From Sinotaia quadrata (lineage: Eukaryota; Mollusca; Gastropoda; Architaenioglossa; Viviparidae), in contig CM054178.1 of assembly GCA_028829895.1 (NCBI GenBank), forward strand, positions 90,585,558 to 90,649,557: a stretch of DNA of 64,000 nt, written 5' to 3'. Below the pieces are notes generated by a model, which was not told the origin of the DNA, searched no databases, and was given only the letters and a program-made list of their open reading frames with translations. The position numbers were made by a program, and so were the translations under genes. Below, piece after piece: positions 46,250-56,539 of this stretch (within the stretch, counting starts at the first letter, position 1; every line of letters begins with the position of its first letter).

Positions 46250-46264
46250 CCCCCCCCCCCCCCC
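46250..46264 (+). repeat. C15 homopolymer
   Basis: Fifteen consecutive C, complementary to the G18 run at 45,968-45,985. Confidence 0.95.
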
Positions 46265-46659
46265 TTAAGTTAGAAATCATATTTGAGATATGGAAATAGA
46301 AATATTATTACTAAACTCATAATAATAGTAATTATTATAAGAATGACCCTATAAATGGGATGCGTAACACTCGTTATAAAAGTCTCTGAAAAACAGGCTG
46401 AATTTGTGCAACCGATAACTCGTGTACTAGTTGATCTACCCAATTCCATGCAGAACAAGTAAGCAAAAAGATTGCTTAACGAGCAAGAACTCAGGCAGAG
46501 GAGGTGACGAATAACAAGCCTGCCTGACGCACGTCACTCTAGAAGGGCAGACAACCGATGAACTGAATACACGGCGCATGCGTTCTGGCACATGCATTCT
46601 ACAACAATTAGGCTAAGGGTAAAAACTGAACCACAATATCGGATAACTCCCATTTGGAG

Positions 46660-46908
46660 CTAGTATGTAAACATAAGCACCACGCATATATTTTAGTCTG
46701 AAACTTTACGGTAAATTAACTTTCTGAATTAGCAACTCTCATACCCAAAATTACGCATACAGTTTGCACTGAAAACGCACCACAAATTAACAATCAGAGT
46801 AAGTCATTTACCACAAATGCTATACATGTATTTCACAGTAATTAACACTGAAAATGTGAGATAAATTAACAATCGGAGCTAGTAAGTCAATTCCCACAAA
46901 ATGCTATA
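46660..46908. repeat. Diverged tandem array, about 85-bp unit, left part
   Basis: Units with AAATTAACAATC, AGCTAGTAAGTCA, CCCACAAA, GCTATACATG and TTTCACAGT recur. The last left unit breaks off after GCTATATA, where the LTR-like element starts. Another full unit resumes at 48,499. Confidence 0.8.
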
Positions 46909-48498
46909 TATGGCAGACTAAAATTTGCCTATCCATATTTCTAAACTTAATTGTTATATAAATTGTTAAATGTCAATGTGACCTGACCTTGGGCAGTGCT
47001 TGTGCTGATATTTGAAATTGTCAAAGTTGAAAGTAAACAACTCACTGAGTCAGGTAAAGAATATGTTAGGCTTGCTGGTGTAATCTAAACCATTGTAAAT
47101 GGATGAGTACCTATGTTTTATTATTCAATGGTTAAGATTTACAAGTACGAGACCAGCCAATGGGTTGAGATCAAAAGTTTACTTGCTGTAAAAAATTCTA
47201 TTGTCTAATTTGGAGTGGCAGAGTACTGTCATGAAAGGCGGCTGCTAGATTAATGGTGAGTTAACTGACTGATTGAGAGAGAATGGAATTAGAAATATTT
47301 CATGCATTTTGCTATTGATATGTTATACTTGTGCTTTACGTAGAGATGTATTATGTGAGTAGACTATTATTTCTACAAATTGTGAACTAAGATGCTCATA
47401 TGTAGTATGCTAAACACTTGACATTGTTTCTAATGAATACGTTCATAAAATTGAAATGTTGTATTTATTATGCTGTATTTACACATCTGGCTAATAAGTA
47501 CTGTTGCATGAAACTGTGAGCTGAGAATTGAATGTAAGAAAGAATGGAGTTTGAGATGAATAAACTGGAAACTTAGCATTTGTTCCTTGATTATATTTTA
47601 CAGGGAAGAAGCAGCCTTCTTTGTTTTACCTGAATCTCACAGTTTACTGATTTATAAACTGCTATGACCATGGCAGACCTCAAGAAGTTTCTACCCATAG
47701 TGTGTAAGTCTACAGATACACTACACTTGTTGACGCATGGTGACAAAGTATGTTGACTACATCATGGAATTTTTGGTACAAGGAAGTTACTGGAAATTGC
47801 TACAATTGTTGTTCTGCTGGAGAAAGTTAATATGGCAGAGCACCCAGGTTAACCTTGAGAGAATAGCGGCTCATCAGTGTTCTACAATGTGCAAGGGAAA
47901 CACGTGAAACTGATGGATTCTCTTGTAACAATAAACCTGTGTCTTTGTTACGGATATGCATGAAAGACTATCACTATAATCTCTATAATTCCATTTTTGT
48001 TCTCTGATAAGAACTATCCTGTGATTTATAATGACACTAATTTGTTGAATTACTTGTTGGGATAAAAGAGTGTATAAACACTGAAATTATGCAAACAAAG
48101 TTCGTGGAACTATTGATGACAAGTAATCTTTTCATTGTATTTGCTATATGTATATTTGATTGTTGATTTAATAAATCTATTTTTAAATTTACTGACCTAC
48201 TTACACACATTGATAACCAATTTTTGGAAAGGATAGTGTTGGAAAGGATAGGATGGGGGCTCGCTATATAAAGATTAATAGACGGATTTTTTTCTTCTCA
48301 TTTAGTATGAAGTTTCTACCTTTGGAAATATTGTGTAATGGGAAATGTTTTGTCTTTAATGTTGTGGAAGAGAAAACAAATCGTTCATAGAGCCCACATA
48401 TCCACCAAGTGAGAGAGACAAGAGGTGTCTTCTGGAGAATTATTAATAACATAAATTAAGATTCTCATCACTTGTAATTAGTTATGGATAATTAAATA
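46909..48498 (+). mobile_element. Dispersed LTR-like repeat, copy C (longest copy)
   Basis: About 1.6 kb, collinear with copies A, B and D. Compared with copy B it has about 0.5 kb of extra internal sequence (roughly 47,420-47,950). It contains GATAAAAGAG and TATAAACA TATA-like motifs at 48,061-48,080, then AATAAA at about 48,170, then TGGGGGCTCG at 48,254-48,263. That string equals the first ten bases of the classical tRNA-Pro primer-binding site. This order resembles U3-R-U5-PBS, but no second LTR, gag or pol is seen. The outermost 3' tail present in copies A and B is missing. The element interrupts an 85-bp tandem array. Confidence 0.65.
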
Positions 48499-48595
48499 AT
48501 TAAATTAACAATCTGAGCTAGTAAGTCAGTTCCCACAAACGCTATACATGCATTTCACAGTGTTGTACACTGAAAGTGCGCGATAAATCAATCTT
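48499..48595. repeat. 85-bp array, right part beyond the insertion
   Basis: AAATTAACAATCTGAGCTAG, TCAGTTCCCACAAACGCTA and CATTTCACAGT match the units at 46,660-46,908. Confidence 0.85.
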
Positions 48596-48877
48596 TCTAT
48601 TTCGTGCAGCAATGAATAATGAAATTAAATGTTAAGAAACAGCAAGTTACAAGACTGAGAACCATGTGATGCACTGTGTCTGTAATGCCCATGTTTCTTC
48701 TCTCCCCTTTTACTGAAGCTGAAGATGCCATTAGCAACTGATTGGCCAAGGAAAAAACAGGAATCTCTAAGAATGCAGTTGCGGCTCTCAAGCAATTGAT
48801 TAGCTGGGATTATTCGCATTCCGATTCGCCGCTATGTTAGAATACGCTACATCAAAATTAAAGCATTTTTAACTTAC

Positions 48878-48925
48878 CGACAAATTAAAAGTTGCATTAA
48901 AATAGAGGGAAAGAGGGATATTCAT
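48878..48925 (-). CDS. Candidate first coding exon (16 codons)
   Basis: On the minus strand an ATG at 48,925 (A at -3) opens MNIPLSLYFNATFNLS, ending in phase 0 at the strong donor TCG|GTAAGT. Upstream on the same strand lie a GC-rich segment with an inverted CCAAT box and a CRE/ETS pair, which gives it the best promoter context of the short exon candidates. The peptide is short and not recognised. If the ATG is not used, the exon would be 5' UTR. The next exon is not identified. Confidence 0.28.
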
Positions 48926-48939
48926 AATTACTCGATCTT

Positions 48940-49065
48940 GACAACAAAAAAAGCGCGCTGCGACCAATAGCCGGCCCTTAAGTCTCAATATTCATCCATC
49001 TATACATTGATAAATACCAGCTCTGGAGAACATACCAGCAGTCTGACGTCACACTTCCGCTCGAA
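48940..49065 (-). promoter_or_regulatory. Possible promoter: CCAAT, CRE and ETS-like sites
   Basis: Plus-strand coordinates: CCAAT at 48,964-48,968 next to GCCGGCCC, CRE palindrome TGACGTCA at 49,044-49,051, and ACTTCCG (an ETS-type core) at 49,053-49,059. They cluster within 100 bp upstream of the candidate minus-strand exon at 48.9 kb. The start site is not defined. Confidence 0.3.
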
Positions 49066-49316
49066 TCATTTGTTATGGTCGTTTTGGAAAGTAGGACAAA
49101 AACCTTAACACAATAGTGCAGGCAATGATTAAAATAATAAGAACCGAAACCGATAAACTGGCTACCTATTCCAACCCAAACACATATTATACTGCAGAAA
49201 TAAGACTGTTATTTACACCTGGAAAACACGCCAACTGGTAGGGCATCTGTTTAATCATATATAAATAGGTAGCGCTGTATCAACTCAGAAATTTAAGATG
49301 AGTAGGATTTATATTG

Positions 49317-49433
49317 GACAGAAGTGCCAGACTGATAGGGTTTATATCCGGACAGAAGTGCCAGGCTGATAGGGTTTATATCCGGACAGAAGTGCCAGGC
49401 TGATAGGGTTTATATCCGGACAGAAGTGCCAGG
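49317..49433. repeat. Minisatellite, 34-bp unit, four copies
   Basis: GACAGAAGTGCCAG starts at 49,317, 49,351, 49,385 and 49,419. It is followed by CTGATAGGGTTTATATCCG in the complete units. Confidence 0.95.
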
Positions 49434-49668
49434 TAGTTAGTCGGACCGGCATTGGCATATATCCAAAATTGCAGACTGGTACAGTGTGCCAGTTACACCA
49501 AAGACATCAGAAGTAATGACTTGAAATGAATGGGATAATTGCGATCTTTCAGTTAAGACAGATTGACACAAGTGGGACTATTCAAGATTCGTTCTTGTTT
49601 CAAATGAAGTGCACATTTAGTCAAAGAGAGTAAGTGAGAGTTGATTCTAAGCAACTAAACAATCCATC

Positions 49669-49697
49669 TATCTATCCATCCATCCACCCATCTATGT
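49669..49697. repeat. (CATC/TATC)n microsatellite
   Basis: An imperfect tetranucleotide run of ATCT, ATCC and ACCC units. Confidence 0.85.
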
Positions 49698-49764
49698 GTG
49701 CACGAACCTGGTCGGCTATTCAAACAATACCCAGCTTGACCGACTGTTCATATAATACCCAGTC

Positions 49765-49895
49765 CGGTACAGGTATGGTATGAATAGTGGGCCCATTTAG
49801 GTATTGTATGAATAATCGACCAGATAGACATTGTATGAAAGTCGACCAGATAGACATTGTATGAATAGTCGACCAGATAGACATTGTATGAATAG
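49765..49895. repeat. Minisatellite, about 25-28 bp unit, about five copies
   Basis: TAGACATTGTATGAATAGTC and GACCAGA repeat; the left units are degenerate. Confidence 0.85.
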
Positions 49896-50169
49896 TCACT
49901 TTGTGTTACTAAAAAAAAAAAAAGAGTAAAATTACAACTATACAAGAATGCATGATCCAACTATAATAAAATGTTATATGTTATCATAGCCATACTGAAC
50001 AGAAACAAGAATTATTTTAAAGTCAAATAATAACCTCCCTCCCTTCCTTCAACAAGACTTCTGATGTCAAATGCAAAAATAAAATTAAGACGCATCCCGG
50101 TTACATAAATAAAGTTGAAAAGCAAATTTGATATTAAGGATAACAATACAGAACAAGTTTATGTATTGG

Positions 50170-50452
50170 TAAATTAAAACTAAATCAAAACAAGTCATGT
50201 TAAAACTAAATCAAAACAAGTCATGTTAAAACTAAATCAAAACAAGTCATGTTAAAACTAAATCAAAACAAGTCATGTTAAAACTAAATCAAAACAAGTC
50301 ATGTTAAAACTAAATCAAACCAAGTCATGTTAAAACTAAATCAAAACAAGGCACGTTAAAACTAAATCAAACAAGGCATGTTAAAACTAAATCAAAACAA
50401 GGCATGTTAAAACTAAATCAAAACAAGGCATGTTAAAACTAAATCAAAACAA
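50170..50452. repeat. Minisatellite, 26-bp unit, about eleven copies
   Basis: GTTAAAACTAAATCAAAACA is followed by AGTCAT in about the first six units and AGGCAT or AGGCAC in the remaining ones. One unit has lost a base (AAATCAAACAAGG). The two variant blocks are not intermixed. Confidence 0.95.
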
Positions 50453-50479
50453 AATAATATCTATGAAACCACATGTAGG

Positions 50480-50600
50480 CATTCACTCCAAGTGAACACA
50501 AAATCAATGCAAATATTTGCCAAGTGAACTAAAAATAAATCATAGAAGTCAAATGCAATCCTACACTCTCCAAGTGAACATAAAATAACGCAAATGCTTG
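50480..50600. repeat. Short diverged tandem repeat
   Basis: CCAAGTGAACA(C/T)AAAAT, GCAAAT and TTGCC phrases recur three times, directly after the 26-bp array. Confidence 0.6.
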
Positions 50601-52950
50601 CCCTATTATTTATTTCACTTGTTCAGACGATTCGACGGAAATAGAAAACGATACAATGACACATAATGTCAAGTGATTATAGTAGCTGTCGTTGGCATTA
50701 ACTGCACTTAGTGACTGATCTAATATGGTGCACAAATTCCTGGACTGAAATAAAACGACAAAGAAAAAAACCCCAATCAAAAAAGAGCTTTTTTACATGT
50801 TGGTGTAAGATCAACGGCCGCAAGGCATGTTGGGATAGGTAAGTATCAAAGAAGGTTTAAATACAAGTTAACCCAAAGTTGATTTGCCCAAAATTAGCGC
50901 TTACAATGCTTGTCGGGATGCATCTGCGTCACTGTAGCCTGTACCTACGTCCGATCCAAGTTGGTTTGATTGAGCATGCTGGGATAGACCAATGTAGTCA
51001 TAAATAGGGCGCTTTGATGATTCAGGGTACCTGGTATGAATACTGGGGTGGGCAGGGAAGATTTAGCAAATAAAACAAAACAAACGAAAATATATTAAAT
51101 CAAGGATGGCAGTAATTCCCAAAGTAAATGCGTAATTCAACGCAATGTTTTACTAAAATTACGTACCAGGGACGAGATTTATGCACACACACACACACAC
51201 ACACATACACACACACGCACGCACTACAATTAATGGTTTTGCTACAAGCAAACATTATTAAAATGCCGCGACTTCAGTTAAAACGATAGAACAAACAAGG
51301 AGTATGAACGCTAATAACCAATTTGCTTCATTTAAAATATGATGATGGCATCACCCACCCTCACCAGTTTTAAAATCAGAGCACTGATCTAATAAATGAC
51401 GTAATGTAGACGTCAGTAGTTAAAGCAAAGCAAGCAGCGCTGATATAGAAACCACTGAGTGAGACTGCATTAAAGTGGCGGCGATAATTAGGTGAATATA
51501 TAAAATAATACACAAAGGTATATAAATAATAATAGTAATCACTGCTATACTGTGATACTGCAAAGATCGGATGGATATATATATGCGTACACGAAGGCAT
51601 GCACCAGAAGGTTGAAATCAACAATCACAATTAAAAAAAACCAAACAACATATTTCGTGTGTTATTTAATATTTTTGTATGATAAACTTTAAAAATAAAT
51701 AGCTGATTAACCACAATAATGAGTGTATATCTAAATGACTGATCAGGCAATGAAGTAACATCACAAATTTAATACAATCTCAACGAAGTTTATGAGGATC
51801 CAGTTACAATTAAGTTGCTTCACCCATTCTGTCGTTAATTTACGTGTACAAGCACCCCGCATCTATTATTATTCTCCCCCCTCCTCTTCCCATTCCCATA
51901 AGGAAAAGATAATCAAAGTCTACTCCTACAATATGCACTGGTTGCTAAGGAGCCATTCCTAAGCGTCGAACTCATAGATCAAGTCGACAGGCAAGAACCT
52001 CTAATTTCGTAACAGAACCAATTTAGCGTGAAAACATGTCCTAACAGTTTAAGATGATGGAAACCGCTTTAACGAGGCGCTGTCCCAAAGGGGAGGATGA
52101 CAGGCAGGAACCGAACAGCGAGTGAAATGAATGATGATAGCTGTAAGTGTATCCTAGAGAATCTAGGCCCACCCTTCTGACCCTTAAACGTTAAAAAAAA
52201 AACCCAAACAATTACACGCCACAGGACCCGTGATTTTGCTACCTAGTTATTGGTGTCGCCGTCCGACTGTACTAATTACACAATTCAAATAACCCTGAAC
52301 TGTTTGACCAGCAGCTATTTTGAAATAAATTAAGATTATTTATAATATATTTTGATTATCAAAGGCAGCAACAGCAAAATTAAACATGTATAAAATGTTA
52401 GTAGAGCGAGAACCAAGCTAGAATACTTCAAGTTTAATAGACCATGTAATATGATCTACCACAAATAACGAAATTAAATCTGTTAACAAAAAAGAATAAG
52501 CCGGTCACGTCATTGTGAAGTGCTTATAATTTATTTAAAAAGAACATCAACTGGAGGTAAAAATGAGTTTACACAAGTAACAAACAAGTGCATGCGGAAA
52601 CACCTACGGTTACTTGCAAGCGGAAACAACCGCGTTCTCTAATCAATATCGGAAGGAAAAGGCAAAGGAAAATGATTACGTAGCAAAAGACTTTCGTAAA
52701 TATGGCCTAACAGTCAGATGTATAAAACTATTAAAAGAAGAATTGATATGCTTATTTCTATTAATAAATTCATGGCAAAATATGATTTACTGAACTGCAA
52801 AATATGCCTATTCACATAATAAAAAATCAGAGACTTGCATTTCTGAAATCCCCGATAGCAAGTATCTGGTACAAGTATCTGGTATAATATCACTCTTACA
52901 ATTTGGAAATGCAGGTCTCTCTCAGAGCAATTATTACAAAATAAGGTATG
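50601..52950. other. AT-rich non-coding DNA
   Basis: An (AC)n microsatellite lies at 51,184-51,223. Phrases AGCATGCTGGGATAG and GGCATGTTGGGATAG occur at about 50.8-51.0 kb. No exon or RNA gene is recognised. Confidence 0.5.
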
Positions 52951-53084
52951 AAAGACTGACAACTATGAACGTTTTGTTTCTGATAAAAAAATATTGTTTA
53001 ATGCCTTAGTAGGCTCAAAGACTGACAACTATGAACGTTTTGTTTCTGATAAAAAAATATTGTTTAGTGCCTTAGTAGGCTCAA
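52951..53084. repeat. Two-copy 66-bp tandem duplication
   Basis: AAAGACTGACAACTATGAAC starts at 52,951 and 53,017. The copies differ by TTTAATGCC against TTTAGTGCC. Confidence 0.97.
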
Positions 53085-53109
53085 AGGCGAACGAAAACCA
53101 GCGAAGTGT

Positions 53110-54042
53110 ACGTGATTATGTATCTTGCAACAATTATTTTATTTTAATTCAAAGACTTAAGTAATGAAATGTATATCTCTGGTAACAATTATTTTATTTT
53201 AATTCAAAGACTTAAGTAATGAAATGTTTATCTCTGTTAACAATTACTTTATTTTAGTTCAAAGACTTAATGAAATGTTTATCTCTGTTACATTATGGTA
53301 TAATAATTTTTATATCAAAGCCTTATATCAGTGAAATATATGTTTCTTTTTAATAATGAAATAAGTATACATCTATTAATACTCACTGTACGTATAATAT
53401 CAAATCCTAATATCAGTGAAATGTATGGTTTCTTTATAGTAATGAAGTATTTATATCTCTGTCAACATTTACTGAACAGTATAATATCAAAGCCTAGATC
53501 AGTGAATTGTATAGTTTCTTTACTATAATGAAGTATGTATATCTCTGTTAACATTTACTGTGCAGTATAAAATCAAAGAATTAGATCAGTGAAATAACTG
53601 TTTTTATAACATCTATGACACGGTTTATCATCGACGTATATAACTGAAATTTGTCTCTGTTAACAATTATTGCACGTAATAATACCAAAGATTTACATAA
53701 TTGAAATGTATATCTCTGCTAACAATTATTGCACGTAATACCAAAGACATAATTGAAATGCGAATTTTTGTTAAACATTATTGCACGGTATAATACCAAA
53801 GACTTGCATAATTGAAATGTATATCTCTGTTAACAATTATTGTATAATACAAAAAAATTACATAATTGAATGTATGTCTCTGTTAACAATTATTGCAAAG
53901 TATAATACCAAAGACTTCCATAAGTGAAATGTACATCTCTGTTAACAATTATTGCACGTAATACCAAAGACATAATTGAAATGCACGTCTCTGTTAACAA
54001 TTATTGCACAGTATAATACCGAAGACATCAATGAAATGTATG
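53110..54042. repeat. Long diverged minisatellite, about 50-70 bp unit
   Basis: GAAATGTATATCTCTGTTAA, CAATTATTGCA and ATAATACCAAAGACTT recur about 15 times over 0.9 kb. The left third has longer units (TTTATTTTAATTCAAAGACT). The right end is capped by dispersed repeat copy D. Confidence 0.9.
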
Positions 54043-54352
54043 TGTGGCAGAGTAAGTTTATCTACCCCTATTTTAATTGTTATGTATATTGTTAAATGTC
54101 AACGTGACCCAACCGTGGGTAGTGCTTATGAAATTATTTTGAGAGTAAACAACTCAGGTGGAGAATGTGCCAGAAATTGCTGATGTAAATCCAATCTGGT
54201 TTTAGGCATCTGAGTAGTTTTTATTATCAAACGGTTAAGATTTACAAAAAAACGAGACCAGCCAAATCGGCTGAGATAAAACTTTATTGATTGAAAAGAA
54301 TTTATTTTCAAATCACTTTGAATTTGGAGTGGCAGAAGTCCAGTCTTGAAAG
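54043..54352 (+). mobile_element. Dispersed LTR-like repeat, copy D (3'-truncated)
   Basis: It begins TGTGGCAGAGTAAG, then carries TGTTAAATGTCAACGTGACC, CGAGACCAGCC and GAATTTGGAGTGGCAGAAG, collinear with copies B and C. Similarity is lost after about 54,352. It lies at the right edge of the 53.1-54.0 kb tandem array. Confidence 0.65.
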
Positions 54353-54651
54353 TCGACCAAAAAGTCTGAAAGATCTTCATAATTAAAAGGTATGTTACGT
54401 GACAACAGTTTAACGGATGACCAAAACACCAATATTATCATCAGGATTTAAAACAATACGAAACATAAACAAAAGGAGGGCTTAATGAATAATCTTACAA
54501 GTTTAGAATAATGGTGAATAAGTGAACTGCAGAGCAATGAGGTACAATTACTGAATTAAGCATCAATGCACGTATTATGGGATGTCAAACCAACAGCTAC
54601 ATGACCGTCAAACTTTCACAACTATTAAACATCGTTCCCCAATTTCGCAAT
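54353..54651. other. AT-rich non-coding DNA
   Basis: Nothing is recognised. Confidence 0.5.
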
Positions 54652-54838
54652 ACTTTTATAAACACACCACCACGGTCGTCAGTCTCGTATTTTTATAAAC
54701 ACACCACCATGGTCGTCAGTCTCGTATTTTCATAAACACACCACCACGGTCGTCAGTCTCGTATTTTTATAAACACACCACCACGGTCGTCAGTCTCGTA
54801 TTTTTATAAACACACCACCACGGTCGTCAGTCTCGTAC
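54652..54838. repeat. Minisatellite, 37-bp unit, five copies
   Basis: TTTTTATAAACACACCACCA then (C/T)GGTCGTCAGTCTCGTA repeats exactly every 37 bp. One unit has TTTTCAT and one has CATGG. Confidence 0.95.
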
Positions 54839-54857
54839 ACGACAAGCAAGGCAGCCT

Positions 54858-54998
54858 GTGTGTTTGTGTGTATGTGTGTGTTTTTGTGTGTATGGGTGTA
54901 TGTTTGCGTTTGTGGATATGTGTGTACACAATATGCACGTATATGTGCGTATGCATTTATATAAATGTGTGTGTGTGTGCGTGCGTGCGTGTGCGGTG
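54858..54998. repeat. GT-rich low-complexity tract
   Basis: Imperfect TGTG, TATG and TGCG runs. Open frames over it are Cys/Val-rich artefacts. Confidence 0.9.
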
Positions 54999-55358
54999 AT
55001 GCATTCAGTCGGATGCAGAGAAAGATGTTGCAGACGTCCGAAGATCTCTCTCTCTCTCAATATATATCAATTTGCATTCAGGTCCATTTCTATTGTAATG
55101 CATTCTCCTGTATCTGGACGGTCATTAGAACACACACTAAACCAAAATTAACAACAGACGCAAACTTGAAAAAACCCAGTAAATCCGAAATATACCCCAC
55201 CCACGCGCACAAAGAAAAAAATATACAACTCCAACCGAGCACCTGTTAAAAAATCCTCAAACCAACCTAAAACTCTAACACCTACATACATGTTAATGAA
55301 ACTCATATACAGAAACCAATTTAAAACCAAAAGAAAGACGAATACGCAAACAAAAAAT

Positions 55359-55424
55359 CCAACCAAAACACAAACTATCACTCAACCAAAACACAAACTA
55401 TCACTCAACCACAACATAAACTCA
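55359..55424. repeat. Minisatellite, 23-bp unit, about three copies
   Basis: AACCAAAACACAAACTATCA repeats, with the third unit degenerate. Confidence 0.9.
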
Positions 55425-56159
55425 TACCAAAATCACAATTTGGTCTTGCAGCAATAAATGAAATGGATACCTAATTAGCATTAGTGGCACGCCATACTTA
55501 TCGATTTCTTCAAAGTACAGCTGTTCACTCTTCTCTACACTATGCAATGGCATTTAAATCACTAGTGTTTTCTTCTGGTGGTATGCACCCTAAAATAATG
55601 TCTATTATCTAGTGCTTAATAGTGGGTCAAAGTTTATCATGGGAATGAAAATTTTCTTCTTTCCCCACAGGATCCATCCTGCAAGTCTGCTGTTCCCCAT
55701 TTGTTATGTAGTATGCCAGTGGATCCCGCCAAGGCAGTTATGTGCGTCCCCCGATGATATGTGAAAAGTAGTTCAGATACAGGCCGTCTTGTCCAGTCCC
55801 ACTGCTTTAGTGGGTGGGGGTGGGAGCGCTCCCAGATTATGCCAATTTCGTATGGGGCAAAGAGGGGCTGTATAAGAATGGGGGAGTGGGACCTTAAAAC
55901 ATCAGAACTAGGCTCGTGAACTTTACTCTCGTTCTACTGTAATGGTTTTCAAGTCATGCCCAGGCAGGTTCCAATGTGATATATCAGCATCCGGTGGAAT
56001 ATTAACAGACCTTCTCAAGGTCAATCCTGGAGAGGATTGTTGGTTGATTAATGGTTGTCCCCCCACCCCAGCCACCCGCAGGATCTGTTGGGCGTGCCAA
56101 GAGACTGAATGAACCATTTCTTTGTTTTACCTTGCCTTCCTATTATAATTATTATAGGA
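55425..56159. other. GC-richer stretch without a recognised gene
   Basis: The sequence at 55,640-56,140 is clearly less AT-rich. It has a good plus-strand acceptor-like tract (TTTTCTTCTTTCCCCACAG ending near 55,670) and a 64-codon minus-strand frame at 55,923-56,117 with an ordinary protein-like composition. Neither can be tied to a domain or to a complete exon. It could be an unrecognised TE fragment or an untranslated exon. Confidence 0.3.
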
Positions 56160-56405
56160 CCCGCTTGTTAAGTGTATTTCCCCATCTGTATCGCCACACT
56201 TTAGTTTGTTAAGTGTTATTTCCCCCATCTGTATCGCTGTATATAGCTTAGTGGTGTATCGCCACACTTTAGTTTGTTACGTGCATTTCCCCCGTTTGTA
56301 TCGCCACAATTTATTTTGTTAAGTGCATTTCCCCATCTGTATCGCCACATTTTAGTTTGTTTAGTGTATTTCCCCATCTGTATCACCACACTTTAGTTTG
56401 CAAGC
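56160..56405. repeat. Minisatellite, about 41-48 bp unit, six copies
   Basis: TTGTTAAGTG(T/C)ATTTCCCC, ATCTGTATCGCCACACTTTA and GTTTG repeat. One longer unit includes GCTGTATATAGCTTAGTGG. Confidence 0.9.
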
Positions 56406-56539
56406 GCATGAACACATAGTAAGATGTCAGTGAATTATGTTTCCATAATTATATTATTTGAGTATTAATCCGCTGCATCAATAGTGCTATTTTTCTCATG
56501 CTTTGAGACTTATTAATTTTATAACTCTTCCCCCCAAAA

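Noticed and set aside
48254..48263. TGGGGGCTCG as proof of an LTR retroelement primer-binding site
   Set aside because: Ten matching bases beside LTR-like motifs are suggestive only. No second LTR, gag or pol is present, and shared family sequence continues past it, so it is kept only as part of a hypothesis.
55923..56117. 64-codon minus-strand frame with protein-like composition
   Set aside because: No recognisable domain, start context or splice sites. It may be a TE fragment, but this cannot be shown.
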